From assembly GCA_963678585.2 (NCBI GenBank), contig CAXXGA010000002.1, positions 1,550,001 to 1,614,000 on the forward strand: a DNA stretch of 64,000 bases. The letters run 5' to 3'. Shown in pieces: positions 8,898 through 17,951 of the stretch. This DNA is from Breoghania sp963678585. Its GTDB lineage: Bacteria > Pseudomonadota > Alphaproteobacteria > Rhizobiales > Stappiaceae. Positions within the stretch are counted from its first letter, which is position 1, and each line of letters begins with the position of its first letter. Under the pieces are notes generated by a model, which worked only from the letters and a program-made list of their open reading frames with translations, ran no database searches and was not told the origin of the DNA. Position numbers and translations under genes: made by a program.

Positions 8898-8915
8898 GTG
8901 GTTTCGGGAAACCAC
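8898..8915 (-). terminator. Hairpin terminator after the cycloisomerase gene
   Basis: GTGGTTTC-GG-GAAACCAC is a perfect 8-bp stem starting 15 bp past the stop at 8930. On the minus strand it runs into GCGTTTTCC. With 8855-8885 it makes a tandem terminator separating the MFS/cycloisomerase unit from the HMGCS-like operon. Confidence 0.6.
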
Positions 8916-8929
8916 TCAACAGATAGGGT

Positions 8930-10027
8930 TCAACCTATCTTCACACGGTATTTCTCAATCTTGTCCCAATCCAGATCCACACCCAGACCGGGTCCCTGAG
9001 GCAGTTGAGTATGCCCGTTCTTGATAACCAGCGGGCTCTTGATGATCGTGTCCGCGACGCAATCGAGATAGCAAGCCACCTCGCAAGGCAGACTGATCTG
9101 CCGGAATGCGGCTGCAAACTGGACGCATGCCGCAGCACCATAGTCGCATTCCGCCTGCAGACAGACCTGCACCGGCAGGTTGCCGACCTCTGCCAGATTC
9201 ACGATCTTCCTGGACTTAGTGAACCCTGTCCGCGGGATTTTGATTCCGATTTCGCGGACCGCGCCGAGTTGCAGCTGATGATAGACCGCTTCCACCGTGA
9301 AGCTGGATTCATCGGTCAGAATGGGAATATCCGTTCGCATCGCCAGATCTTTACGGCCGGCATCATCAGACGCACAGATCGGCTCTTCGAGACTGTCGAT
9401 CACCCCCTCCAGGGCCTTCATGACCCGGATCGCATCCTGACGACCATAATCCATATTGGCATCGATATAGAGACGCGCATTCGGGGCGATCGCCCGCATT
9501 TCCTTCAAGAGTGCGATATCGTTGTCCGGATCCGGCCCGCCCTTGACCTTAAAGCAGAAGAAACCTTCGCCCGTCAGCCGTTCAAGCTCGGCAAGGGCCT
9601 GCTCGTTTGACACAAGCGGAATCTGCCAGGAGACCGGAACTTCCTGACGATATGGGCCACCAAGAAGCTGCGCCACAGACACGTCCATCAGTCGTGCATT
9701 CAGATCCCACAATGCGACATCGATTGCCCCCTTGGCAGCAGGGTTCCACTGGAGGCGGTCCATCTTCTCCCAGATGCGCTCCAGATTGAATGAATCCTCA
9801 CCGATGAGCGACGGGATCAGGTGTTTGGTCAAAGCATAGTACATGCCTTCCTGCGTCTCACCGTAGATCATCGGCCGGGGGATCGCCTCAGCATGCCCGG
9901 TTGTGCCGTCTTCCGCTTCGATACGTACGATCAGATGTTCAGACGCGGTGAGGACTCCGGCCGCCCATTTCACAACATGCTTGTAGGGAACGCTGAATGG
10001 CGTCACCGTGATTGCCTTGATTTTCAT
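8930..10027 (-). CDS. Enolase-superfamily cycloisomerase/racemase (muconate-lactonising-like)
   Basis: The start is ATG 10027 (MKIKAITVTPF), with AGGAGA 7 bases upstream. The protein has 365 residues. It has an N-terminal capping domain and a beta-barrel carrying FKVKGG (Lys160, Lys162), metal ligands at IDANMD (Asp189), EEP (Glu214/215) and DES (Asp239), and IKIPRTG (Lys263). Lysines on both sides of the barrel are the signature of the muconate-lactonising subgroup, which includes cycloisomerases, epimerases and racemases. It follows an MFS gene on the same strand and is closed by two terminators. It likely isomerises an imported carboxylate before CoA activation. The substrate is not predictable from sequence alone. 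Confidence 0.85.
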   Translation of the reverse strand: MKIKAITVTPFSVPYKHVVKWAAGVLTASEHLIVRIEAEDGTTGHAEAIPRPMIYGETQEGMYYALTKHLIPSLIGEDSFNLERIWEKMDRLQWNPAAKGAIDVALWDLNARLMDVSVAQLLGGPYRQEVPVSWQIPLVSNEQALAELERLTGEGFFCFKVKGGPDPDNDIALLKEMRAIAPNARLYIDANMDYGRQDAIRVMKALEGVIDSLEEPICASDDAGRKDLAMRTDIPILTDESSFTVEAVYHQLQLGAVREIGIKIPRTGFTKSRKIVNLAEVGNLPVQVCLQAECDYGAAACVQFAAAFRQISLPCEVACYLDCVADTIIKSPLVIKNGHTQLPQGPGLGVDLDWDKIEKYRVKIG

Positions 10028-10179
10028 GAGTCTTCTCCTGTTGCAGGATGGTGGGAGGGACCGTCGGGCGACCGAGACAAGCCTGTCCGGACGCAGGAAT
10101 TCTGCGCTTCGCCACATCAGGACAGGCATGTAGGAGGAATGTTGGAGAGGTCAGAGCCGACGGTCGGCAGAGATGTGCT

Positions 10180-11481
10180 TCAAGCCAGCGCTTTTCCGGC
10201 AGTTTCACGCCCCCAGAAGGCCACGGGTATCGCCAGCCAACCGAAAAGAGTGGAATAGAAGAGAGCCGTGCTGACGCTTGAATAGTCGGCAATGAGCCCC
10301 ATAACCGTCGGACAGAGAATTGCCGCGACCTTCCCGGCCGCAACCGAGACGCCGAGCCCCATCGAACGGTTCTTCGAGGAAAAGATTTCGCTGGTGTAGG
10401 TGATCAACGGCGTGTTGGTCGATTGAGCGAACCCCAAGAGGATCGCGAGTGCGAAAACGATCGTCATGGAGGGCGTATCCATCCAACTCAGGATGTTGAG
10501 CCCCGCCACAGCCGTCATGCCGAGCATCAGATAGAGGATGATGCACCAACGGCGGCCGATATGATCCTGCAACCAGCCAGACAGCAGGTAGCCGATGGTT
10601 GCAACGGCATAGATGAAAATGAACACACTGCCGATCTGGGCCGGTGTCGCTCCGAAATCACTCACGAGCGCAGAGGGCAACCAGATCGTTGCGCCCCAGC
10701 CATATACGCCGAGGGTGACATGCAGCACCGAAGCAATGATCGTCGCCTTCCGATCCTCGGGCGTCGAAAAGAGTTCGGACATGCTGGAACGGGGTTTCGC
10801 CGACCGGTCTGCGCGCGCCTCTTCCTGAGCGTTCTTGCGGTCAACCCAAGTCTGGCTCTCCTTGAAGTGGCTCAGAATAGGAATGATGATCACTGCCGGC
10901 AAGACGAGCACGAAGTAGCACGCGCGCCACCCCAGACCCAGAGCAGCCACAGACGCGAAGATCACGCTGGCAAGGAAATACCCCAATGGGTACCCCGATT
11001 GCATGATCCCCATCCAGAAGCCGCGCTTCTTTGGCGGAACAACCTCTGCCAAATAGGCGGCACCGATAGGCCATTCGCCGCCGGTTCCAATCCCGGTTAG
11101 AAACCGGGCGATTCCGACAGAAAGCGCATTATTGGCAAGCCCTATCGCTCCGGTGAAAGTAGAAAACAACGCCACGCAAGTGACCATTCCCCATCTGCGA
11201 CCGAACTTTTCTCCTATGATTGGAATGACGAACGACCCCAGAGTCGCTCCCGCAAGAAACATCGTGCCAATCAGCCCGATTGCGGATTGAGACAAGTTAA
11301 ATTCATTTCGTATAAGCGGCATCGTTAGTGAAAAAATCGTACCGTCTGCGGCATCAAAAATCCAAGCCACACAAACAAAAATCAATATCAGCCAAGCGTC
11401 CCTTGTCATCTTTTCTTCGGACGTCACGGCAGCAGACATCCTCTTCCGCTTAGGGCTATCTTCATCAACGACAATAGTCAT
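10180..11481 (-). CDS. MFS transporter (carboxylate/aromatic acid type)
   Basis: The start is ATG 11481 (MTIVVDEDSPK), with a GGGGG element about 6 bases upstream. An in-frame TTG at 11508 lies inside an inverted repeat and is less likely. The 433-residue protein has about 12 TM segments, a long charged N-terminus and a charged central loop (roughly 215-245). FGRRWGM after TM2 and HIGRRWCI after TM8 are the paired MFS motifs. It lies 152 bp before the cycloisomerase gene and is probably co-transcribed with it, so it is the likely uptake system for that enzyme's substrate. Confidence 0.85.
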   Translation of the reverse strand: MTIVVDEDSPKRKRMSAAVTSEEKMTRDAWLILIFVCVAWIFDAADGTIFSLTMPLIRNEFNLSQSAIGLIGTMFLAGATLGSFVIPIIGEKFGRRWGMVTCVALFSTFTGAIGLANNALSVGIARFLTGIGTGGEWPIGAAYLAEVVPPKKRGFWMGIMQSGYPLGYFLASVIFASVAALGLGWRACYFVLVLPAVIIIPILSHFKESQTWVDRKNAQEEARADRSAKPRSSMSELFSTPEDRKATIIASVLHVTLGVYGWGATIWLPSALVSDFGATPAQIGSVFIFIYAVATIGYLLSGWLQDHIGRRWCIILYLMLGMTAVAGLNILSWMDTPSMTIVFALAILLGFAQSTNTPLITYTSEIFSSKNRSMGLGVSVAAGKVAAILCPTVMGLIADYSSVSTALFYSTLFGWLAIPVAFWGRETAGKALA

Positions 11482-11495
11482 TTCGACCCCCGTAC

Positions 11496-11511
11496 CAGTT
11501 GTAACCAACTG
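11496..11511. promoter_or_regulatory. Inverted repeat just upstream of the MFS gene
   Basis: CAGTTG-TAAC-CAACTG is a perfect 6-bp repeat 15 bp upstream of the ATG at 11481, immediately before the GGGGG ribosome-site region. Its position at the end of the promoter/leader region suits a repressor site. Confidence 0.35.
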
Positions 11512-12434
11512 TGTTTGTTATTATAATGTCTTCACATATAGATTTAATATACTTTCTACGTCATTGACTACTTTTTGATCGCGCTGAACGATACGGCCGC
11601 AACGCAATACGTTTTATCCGCATAACGATGATTTTTGAGAGGTAATTTTACTCTGAACGTAGAATACACGGCCCACAATTATTCTACGAGGAGACTAATC
11701 CACTACCGCATAATATGATTTCTATTTCCTCACCACGCGACAATATTCATATGTACAAAACGAGAAACAGACACAATATCTGTTCCATATTATCCACACT
11801 GACTATTTTTGTATGTATTTTCCGCTATATTTGCTTTAGTGTTTTTACGCATATAATTTATACAACAAATAGTATCGCTAATATCGTATATTTCGCGTAC
11901 ATATACTAAATTGCATCCATCTTTCACCATTATGGCTATCGCTTCCAATATTTTTCTTTTCATAAAATAATACACTCAACATCTTATATTTACCGCCCCT
12001 CTTTCATCCATATATTCATCTAACATTACAGATTAACGCAAAGAAATATTCCCCAGATTGTACGATTTAAGTCTAGAAATCAGTCCAGAGAATATTTGTT
12101 CTTCGACCTAACGCGCATTTTTCTCGCGTAGCGAGCGCGCGGCCTAATCCCCACTCGGCTGTAGCAGCCCTACACGGAACAATCGGACATCGCGCCCTGA
12201 CCGGCTTCGAAGACGCAACCGCCGATACGACGGCGCTGCCCGCCGTGTACGAGCGATGGCAGGCAACAAAGCGCGGAGACGTCTGGAAAACCGGGGTTGT
12301 TCGTTGCGGAATTCCATTGGTCGGGTTCCGTCTCCTTGATAAATTCACAGACGCGCCTAACACTACTGGCCAGGAACATTGCGGAATAACCGGATCGGCG
12401 TTGCCCGCGCGAACCGGCGGGAGGGAGGGCGCGA
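11512..12434. other. AT-rich non-coding island
   Basis: About 900 bp without a convincing gene. Roughly 11.52-12.07 kb is markedly AT-rich compared with everything to the right. From 12.1 kb the composition returns to GC-rich. A perfect 9-bp inverted repeat CGTAGAATA-N13-TATTCTACG lies at 11658-11688. Short frames in it give low-complexity hydrophobic peptides typical of AT-rich DNA. It holds the promoter of the MFS/cycloisomerase unit at its left edge and the promoter of the RND pump at its right. It may be the junction of a transferred segment. Confidence 0.5.
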
Positions 12435-13730
12435 ATGCCCCGTTTGCTGATCGGCGTTTCACGGGCTGCGGCCATTATCGTCCCCGTCGCGGCAGGCGCG
12501 CTGGCGATAACCTTCTCCGGCCTTCTTGCGGAGCCCCCGGCGGAACGCCAGCGACAGCGCCCGCCGACACCGGTGCGCGTGATCACCCTTGAACCGGTCC
12601 TGCTGACACCGCGCGCCGTTGGCTACGGTCAGACCGAGCCCGCACGCGAATGGCGGGCCGTCGCTAGGATCGAAGGCGTCGTCGCGGAAAAATCGAAATG
12701 GCTCGCCAATGGCGAGATCGTTCCCGCCGGTGCACCGCTTCTGAGCATCGACGACACCGATATCCGCCTGTCACTGGCTCAGGTCGATGCCCAGTTGCGC
12801 GCTCTCGACATCAAGGACGAGACGGTGACCGCATCCCTGAAGCTCGCCCAATCCGACCTCGATCTCACCCGCGCCGACCTGAAACGTCAGGAAGAACTCG
12901 CCGGACGCGGCATCGCCACGACTGCCTCGCTGGACCAGGCCCGGCGTGCGGAACTGGTCGCGCGCGGCAAGCTGACCGAATACGAGAACCAGCTTGCGCT
13001 GAACGATGCCGAACGCAGTGTCCTGAAGGCCCAGCGTGCCACCACCGCCCGCTCTCTCGATTTCACGAAGATCGCCGCCCCCTTCGGCATACGCATCGTC
13101 TCCGTCAAGGCGGAGGAAGGACAGGTCGTCACCAAGGGGCAGGAACTGCTGAGCGCGGAGGGCACCGAGGCGGTGGAGATCGAGGCCCAGTTCCCGCTCG
13201 GGCGTATGGGGCCGGTGGTCAGGGCGCTCGGCCCCGGGCGCTCGGTGATGGACCTTTCCGCACGCGTGGTGCTGCCCGTCCCCGGCCACAAGGTCGCGTG
13301 GGATGCGAAGGTCGTGCGCGTGGCTGAGGCGACCGATGCGCGAACCCAAAGCTCAGGTGTCGTCGTACGCGTCGCCGACCCGCTCGGACAGGCCGTGCCC
13401 GGACAAAGACCGCCCCTGCGGCGCAACCGCTTCGTCGAGGTCGAACTGAGCGCGCCGCCGCGCAAGGTTCTGGCTGCCCCGGCCGCAGCGGTGCGCAATG
13501 GCGAGGCACTGTTCGTCACGCCCGAAAACACCCTTGAACGGCGGGCGGTGATGGTGGGCTACCGGGTCGGAGATATCGCGGTTCTTACGGGCGGCGTGGA
13601 GCCGGGAGACAGGCTCGTTGTGACCGATCCGGCGGTCGCAGTCCCCGGCATGAAGGTAAAGGCGCAGGAGGACAAAACGCTGAAAGCCGAGGTCGCGCGA
13701 CTTGCACACGGCTCGGAGCAGCCGAAATGA
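12435..13730 (+). CDS. RND efflux periplasmic adaptor (HlyD/MFP family)
   Basis: A GGGAGGG element precedes the ATG. The 431-residue protein has an N-terminal hydrophobic signal-anchor (about residues 8-30). Next come a first lipoyl half and barrel (RAVARIEGVVAEK), a long coiled-coil hairpin (about 115-205, rich in A, E, K, L and R), a second lipoyl part (APFGIRIVSVKAEEGQVV) and a C-terminal membrane-proximal domain (VGYRVGDIAVLTGGVEPGDRLVV). This is the adaptor joining an inner-membrane RND pump to an outer-membrane channel. Its stop overlaps the pump start (ATGA). No outer-membrane factor gene is nearby, so a TolC-like protein is probably encoded elsewhere. Confidence 0.9.
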   Translation: MPRLLIGVSRAAAIIVPVAAGALAITFSGLLAEPPAERQRQRPPTPVRVITLEPVLLTPRAVGYGQTEPAREWRAVARIEGVVAEKSKWLANGEIVPAGAPLLSIDDTDIRLSLAQVDAQLRALDIKDETVTASLKLAQSDLDLTRADLKRQEELAGRGIATTASLDQARRAELVARGKLTEYENQLALNDAERSVLKAQRATTARSLDFTKIAAPFGIRIVSVKAEEGQVVTKGQELLSAEGTEAVEIEAQFPLGRMGPVVRALGPGRSVMDLSARVVLPVPGHKVAWDAKVVRVAEATDARTQSSGVVVRVADPLGQAVPGQRPPLRRNRFVEVELSAPPRKVLAAPAAAVRNGEALFVTPENTLERRAVMVGYRVGDIAVLTGGVEPGDRLVVTDPAVAVPGMKVKAQEDKTLKAEVARLAHGSEQPK

Positions 13731-16700
13731 TCCGCCTTTTCGCGACGCATCCGACAGCCGCCAACATCATGATGCTGGCGCTGATGATCCTCGGGCTCGC
13801 CGCTTTGCCGACGCTGCAGCGCGACACCTTTCCGATCATTCCGCCGTCCGAGGTGGAGGTGCGCATCGCCTATCCGGGCGCATCGCCGGAGGAAGTGGAA
13901 CGCGCCATCTGCATTCCGCAGGAAGATCCCGTGCGGGCCGTCGACAATCTGGACGAAATGAGCTGCCTCGCCCGGGACAATCAGGCCCTCCTGAGCGCAG
14001 AGATCGTCGAGGGCGCGGACATGCGCCGCTTCTTTGACGATGTGAAGGCCGCGGTGGAAGGCGTGGACGGCTTGCCGGAAGAGACGGAAAAACCCGTCAG
14101 CCGGATCGTGGAGCGCATCGCCAATGTGGCGACAGTGGCAATCACCGGGCCGGATGGTCCCCATGCCCTGCTCGCCTATGCCGACCGCTTCGCAGAAGAC
14201 CTGACGGCCCATTCAATCATCACGCAGGCAACCGTTTCCGGCTTTTCCGACCGCGAGTTCGCGGTGGAACTGTCGGCCTCCGCCCTCCAGCGCCACGGGC
14301 TGACCATTTCGGACGTGGGCGAAGCGCTCGAACGCGCGAGCCTCGATATGCCCGCCGGTACGCTTGAGGGCCGTCAGGGCGATGCCGTCATCCGGTTTCG
14401 CGGCGAACGCACCAGCGTCGAGGAACTGGCCACCGTCCCGCTCACCAATGCGGCCGGGGGCGCGGAGGTTCGTCTCGGCGATGTGGCGAAGATTTCCCTG
14501 CGCTTCGCAGATCCCTGGAACGCGTCGTATTTCGCGGGCAAGCGGGCAGCCCTTGTCACGGTCACCAAGACCGAAAGTCAGGACACCCTGCGTATCATGG
14601 CCGCCCTCCAGGAACGGCTCGCCGTAGCCCGCGCAGAGGCGCCCGGCAATATCCGGCTGGATATTTCGCAGGACACCAGTTCCAACATCCGCGACCGGCT
14701 GAGGATCATCGTCGATAACGGCCTTCAGGGACTTGTTCTGGTGCTCGTCACCATGTGGCTGTTCTTCGGCCTGCGGGTCTCGTTCTGGGTGTCGATGGGC
14801 CTGCCGGTGTCTTTCCTCGGCGCGATCTTCGCCATGCAGGTCTTCGGCCTGACCCTCAACATGATGACCATGGTCGCACTGCTGGTCGCCATCGGCCTTC
14901 TGATGGACGACGCGATTGTCATTTCCGAAAACATCGTGCGCAGGCGGCGCGCGGGAGAGGGTCCGGTGGACGCCGCCGTCAACGGCGCGAAACAGGTGCT
15001 GCCCGGCGTGATTGCCTCCTTCCTGACCACGGCAATGATCGTCGGTCCGCTCGGCTATCTGAGCGGCAATATCGGGGCCGTGCTCAAATACATTCCGATC
15101 ACGCTGATGATCGTCCTGCTGATCAGCCTAGCCGAAGCCTTCCTCATCCTGCCAAACCACCTGAGCCACAGCCTCAGGGCGGACGGGCTGGACCGCGTGG
15201 GCCGCGCGGTCAACCGGGGCTTCGAGCGGTTTCGCGACGGCATCATCGTGCCGCTTTGCGGACTGGCCTTGCGCTGGCGCTACCTGACGCTGGGCCTCGC
15301 CATCTGCCTGCTTCTGGTCTCCATAGCGCCGTTCACCGGCAAGCTCATCAAGTTCCAGAGCTTCCCGCAACTTGAAAGCGATACGGTCGAGGCGCGCCTT
15401 CTTCTCGTGCAGGGTTCTCCCTTCTCCCGCACGCAGGAGCGCGTGCGGCAGGCGGTGACGGCGCTGGAAAAGCTCGATGCGAAACTGACGCCCGCTCAGC
15501 CCGGCGGGCAACCCCTCGTGCAGAGCTATACCGTCTCCTACGGCGTCAATTCCGACACGCCGGAAACCGGCGCGCATATGGCGACCGTCTCCGCGCAGCT
15601 TCTGCCCGCGGGCATCCGCGCCACGGAGGTGACGGACGTCCTCGCCGCCTGGAAGAAGGGCACCGGGCCGATGGCCGACATGGCGGCGCTTCGCTTTACC
15701 GACAAGGAGCGCGGCGTCGGCGGCAAGGCCATCGACATCCGCGTTCAAGGCCGCAATCTCGCGGATCTGGAGGCAACCGCGCGCGAAATGCGGCGCTTCT
15801 TCCTCGATTTCGAGGGCGTGCGGGACGTGACCTACGACCTGAAGCCCGGCAAGCCGGAATATGTCATCACGCTGCGCTCCGTGCCCGCGGGTGCGCTCGG
15901 CATCAGTGCCCGCGACGTTGCCCGCGAATTGCGCGCCGCTTTTCGCGGCGACACGAACCTAGAACTGCGCGACGAACAGGGCGTCATCGACATTGTTGCA
16001 AGGCTCGACGGGGCCGACCGCTTGACCGCGGACGATATCGGCGACCTTCGTCTGACGGGGACCGATGGCGCGCTGGTGCCGCTTTCGGCGGTGGCGCGGA
16101 TCACCCGCTCGCGCGGCTATGCAAGCATCCGGCGCACGGACGGACAGCGCACCGTCTCGGTGCAAGGAACGATCAATCCCGCGGTGGCCAATGCACGCGA
16201 ACTGATGAGCGCGCTGAAGTCGGATTTCCTGCCCGAACTCGCCGCCAGGCGCCCGGACGTGTCCGTGGTGATCGTGGGCGAGGCGAAGGACACGGCCACC
16301 ACGGGCCGCTCGCTGGCGCGCAATCTCCTGATCGGCCTGATCGGGGTCTATCTGATCCTGGCCTTCCAGTTCCGCAGTTTCATCGAGCCCGTTGCGGTCC
16401 TTGCTGTAATCCCGCTGGGGTTCGTCGGCGTGATCTGGGGCCATCTGGCGCTGGGCTTACAGCTCTCTCTACCGAGCCTTGTCGGGCTCGCCACGCTCGC
16501 CGGTGTGGTGGTGAACGATTCCATCCTGCTGGTCGCCTTCATAAAGGACCGGATCAGGGACGGCGCGCCGCTGCTGGAGGCCGCCCGCGACGCGGCACGG
16601 GACCGGTTCCGGGCGATTTTCCTCACATCGCTGACCACTGTGGCGGGGCTCGGCCCGCTTCTGCTGGAGCAGAGCACACAGGCCCAGTTCCTGAGGCCGC

Positions 16701-16855
16701 TCGTGGCAAGCCTCGCCTTCGGCCTCGCCGGGGCGACCTTCATGGCGCTCTTCGTTACGCCCGCCATCTTCGCCATTCTCCACGACCTGCGCCTCATCCG
16801 GAGCGCGCCAAAGGAACCGGGCGAGAGCTTGCGGGCGGTCGAAGAAAGCGCGTAA
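13727..16855 (+). CDS. RND family efflux permease
   Basis: The 1042-residue inner-membrane protein is full length for AcrB/MdtB-type pumps. TM1 lies at about residues 10-30. Two large periplasmic loops follow TM1 and TM7. The TM4 region includes LLVAIGLLMDDAIVISENI, with the adjacent Asp pair expected for proton relay, and the C-terminal bundle contains LAGVVVNDSILLVAFI. It is translationally coupled to the adaptor. The substrate is unknown: the pump could export drugs or an organic compound made or met in the neighbouring catabolism. It converges with the YheO-like regulator gene, leaving only 17 bp between their stops. Confidence 0.93.
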   Translation: MIRLFATHPTAANIMMLALMILGLAALPTLQRDTFPIIPPSEVEVRIAYPGASPEEVERAICIPQEDPVRAVDNLDEMSCLARDNQALLSAEIVEGADMRRFFDDVKAAVEGVDGLPEETEKPVSRIVERIANVATVAITGPDGPHALLAYADRFAEDLTAHSIITQATVSGFSDREFAVELSASALQRHGLTISDVGEALERASLDMPAGTLEGRQGDAVIRFRGERTSVEELATVPLTNAAGGAEVRLGDVAKISLRFADPWNASYFAGKRAALVTVTKTESQDTLRIMAALQERLAVARAEAPGNIRLDISQDTSSNIRDRLRIIVDNGLQGLVLVLVTMWLFFGLRVSFWVSMGLPVSFLGAIFAMQVFGLTLNMMTMVALLVAIGLLMDDAIVISENIVRRRRAGEGPVDAAVNGAKQVLPGVIASFLTTAMIVGPLGYLSGNIGAVLKYIPITLMIVLLISLAEAFLILPNHLSHSLRADGLDRVGRAVNRGFERFRDGIIVPLCGLALRWRYLTLGLAICLLLVSIAPFTGKLIKFQSFPQLESDTVEARLLLVQGSPFSRTQERVRQAVTALEKLDAKLTPAQPGGQPLVQSYTVSYGVNSDTPETGAHMATVSAQLLPAGIRATEVTDVLAAWKKGTGPMADMAALRFTDKERGVGGKAIDIRVQGRNLADLEATAREMRRFFLDFEGVRDVTYDLKPGKPEYVITLRSVPAGALGISARDVARELRAAFRGDTNLELRDEQGVIDIVARLDGADRLTADDIGDLRLTGTDGALVPLSAVARITRSRGYASIRRTDGQRTVSVQGTINPAVANARELMSALKSDFLPELAARRPDVSVVIVGEAKDTATTGRSLARNLLIGLIGVYLILAFQFRSFIEPVAVLAVIPLGFVGVIWGHLALGLQLSLPSLVGLATLAGVVVNDSILLVAFIKDRIRDGAPLLEAARDAARDRFRAIFLTSLTTVAGLGPLLLEQSTQAQFLRPLVASLAFGLAGATFMALFVTPAIFAILHDLRLIRSAPKEPGESLRAVEESA

Positions 16856-16872
16856 AGGCAAGGCGACCGGTT

Positions 16873-17574
16873 CTACCTGTCGGACATTTCCGCGATACGG
16901 CTGAGATACCGGTAGATGGTGGTCTGGGAGCATCCGAGGCGCTCGGCAATCTGCTTCACCGCGCCCTTGACGAGGAAAAAGCCTGTCGCTTCCAGTTCAC
17001 GCACCAGGGCGAACTTCTCCTGACGAGACAAGCGATTAGGGGCGACCTCGAGCCGCTCCAGACTACGCGCCAGCACATCCTCGGTGAGGCCGGGCAAGGA
17101 ACTGTGGAAGCTCTCCGCTTCCTTCAGCGAGGGTTTGCTTTCCACCGCCGAAATCGTCTCGTTGTAGACGAAATTATTGTCCACGAAGATATCGGGATGG
17201 CGCAGCTTCAGGATCCGGTCGCTCAGTTCGCGATACCTGCTGTCGTCGAAATTTATGCAAAGCAGCCCGACAAGCGCCCCCGCCTCGTCCTTGATGAAAA
17301 AGGTGGAGGAACGTAAGACGCGATTGTCCCCGGTGATGCCGGTGTAATTCAGCCGGAAATCTTCCGTCTCGTGCGAGTGATTGACGATAGCCTGCAGCGC
17401 AACGGATGTGATCGGCGCACCGATCGTACGCCCGCTCACGTGACCGTTGGCGATTGCGATGATGGATCGTTCCGGATCCTCCAGCGAATGAAGCGCGACC
17501 TCATAGTCCGGCCCCAGAACCAGCCCCAGAAACTCGGTCATCTTGACGTAGGGCTGCATCCACGGCGCGTTCAT
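16873..17574 (-). CDS. YheO/DauR-type PAS-HTH transcriptional regulator
   Basis: The start is ATG 17574 (MNAPWMQPYVKMTEF), with GGAAGGAAG upstream. The protein has 233 residues. Residues 1 to about 115 form a YheO-like PAS domain (LGPDYEVALHSLEDPERS, NYTGITGDNRVLRS). The C-terminal 50-60 residues hold a helix-turn-helix of the DauR/HTH_22 type (KQIAERLGCSQTTIYRYLSR). Family members control amino-acid catabolism, for example D-arginine use through DauR. It is divergent from tnaA across a 377-bp region carrying inverted repeats, so it probably senses an amino acid and controls tnaA. Confidence 0.85.
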   Translation of the reverse strand: MNAPWMQPYVKMTEFLGLVLGPDYEVALHSLEDPERSIIAIANGHVSGRTIGAPITSVALQAIVNHSHETEDFRLNYTGITGDNRVLRSSTFFIKDEAGALVGLLCINFDDSRYRELSDRILKLRHPDIFVDNNFVYNETISAVESKPSLKEAESFHSSLPGLTEDVLARSLERLEVAPNRLSRQEKFALVRELEATGFFLVKGAVKQIAERLGCSQTTIYRYLSRIAEMSDR

Positions 17575-17720
17575 TGTGTCTTCCTTCCATCGCGACGAAG
17601 GCATGGCTCCGGTTTTCGGCGTCAGATAACACAGCCGCCGCAATCGGCACTTCCTTGCCATGAGCGGAGCGCGAAAAGCCTCGCCCACACATCAATGCGC
17701 AAGGTAGAACCCCCTATCAA

Positions 17721-17764
17721 AAATGCAAACTTATTCTCAATTTTGTGCATTTATTTTTGCATTT
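17721..17764. promoter_or_regulatory. Cluster of AAATGCA/TGCATTT elements in the tnaA-regulator intergenic region
   Basis: AAATGCAAA (17721-17729) is the reverse complement of TTTGCATTT (17756-17764). A further TGCATTT lies at 17746-17752, 12 bp before the TGCATTT core of the last copy. The surrounding DNA is AT-rich and sits between two divergent genes, so these are candidate regulator sites overlapping the promoters. Confidence 0.4.
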
Positions 17765-17847
17765 GCGGCCTCGCGAGAGGATTATCAGACTCAATATTGT
17801 AAAATAATTGACCGTTTTTCGGATTTTTATTAGAAACGATTCCGGAA

Positions 17848-17863
17848 GTGAGAATTTTCTCAC
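17848..17863. promoter_or_regulatory. Palindromic operator upstream of tnaA
   Basis: GTGAGAA-TT-TTCTCAC is a perfect 7-bp inverted repeat 88 bp upstream of the tnaA start. With the YheO-like regulator divergently encoded, it is the best candidate binding site for that protein. It could also form a short leader hairpin if the transcript starts further upstream. Confidence 0.45.
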
Positions 17864-17951
17864 TTTATGAAATTGGCGAGTCGTTCAGACGCTGTCCGCC
17901 TGTCGATCCAGACGACCGGGGTGCCTTGAAGCTCAAGAGGAGGCTCCTGTC

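Noticed and set aside
11715..11975. Short overlapping frames on both strands in the AT-rich island
   Set aside because: They encode low-complexity I/Y/F/N-rich peptides expected from AT-rich DNA and lack ribosome sites at proper spacing.
12073..12592. Frames of 115-138 codons on both strands upstream of the RND adaptor gene
   Set aside because: They overlap each other and the adaptor start, show no protein-family features and have GC-skewed composition typical of spurious frames.
15128..15748. Long minus-strand frame inside the RND pump gene
   Set aside because: It is an antisense shadow of a clearly real coding sequence with high third-position GC.
17867..17929. A 20-codon frame before tnaA as a TnaC-like leader peptide
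   Set aside because: It has no Trp codon and no TnaC-like W...D...P pattern, and no ribosome site was evident.
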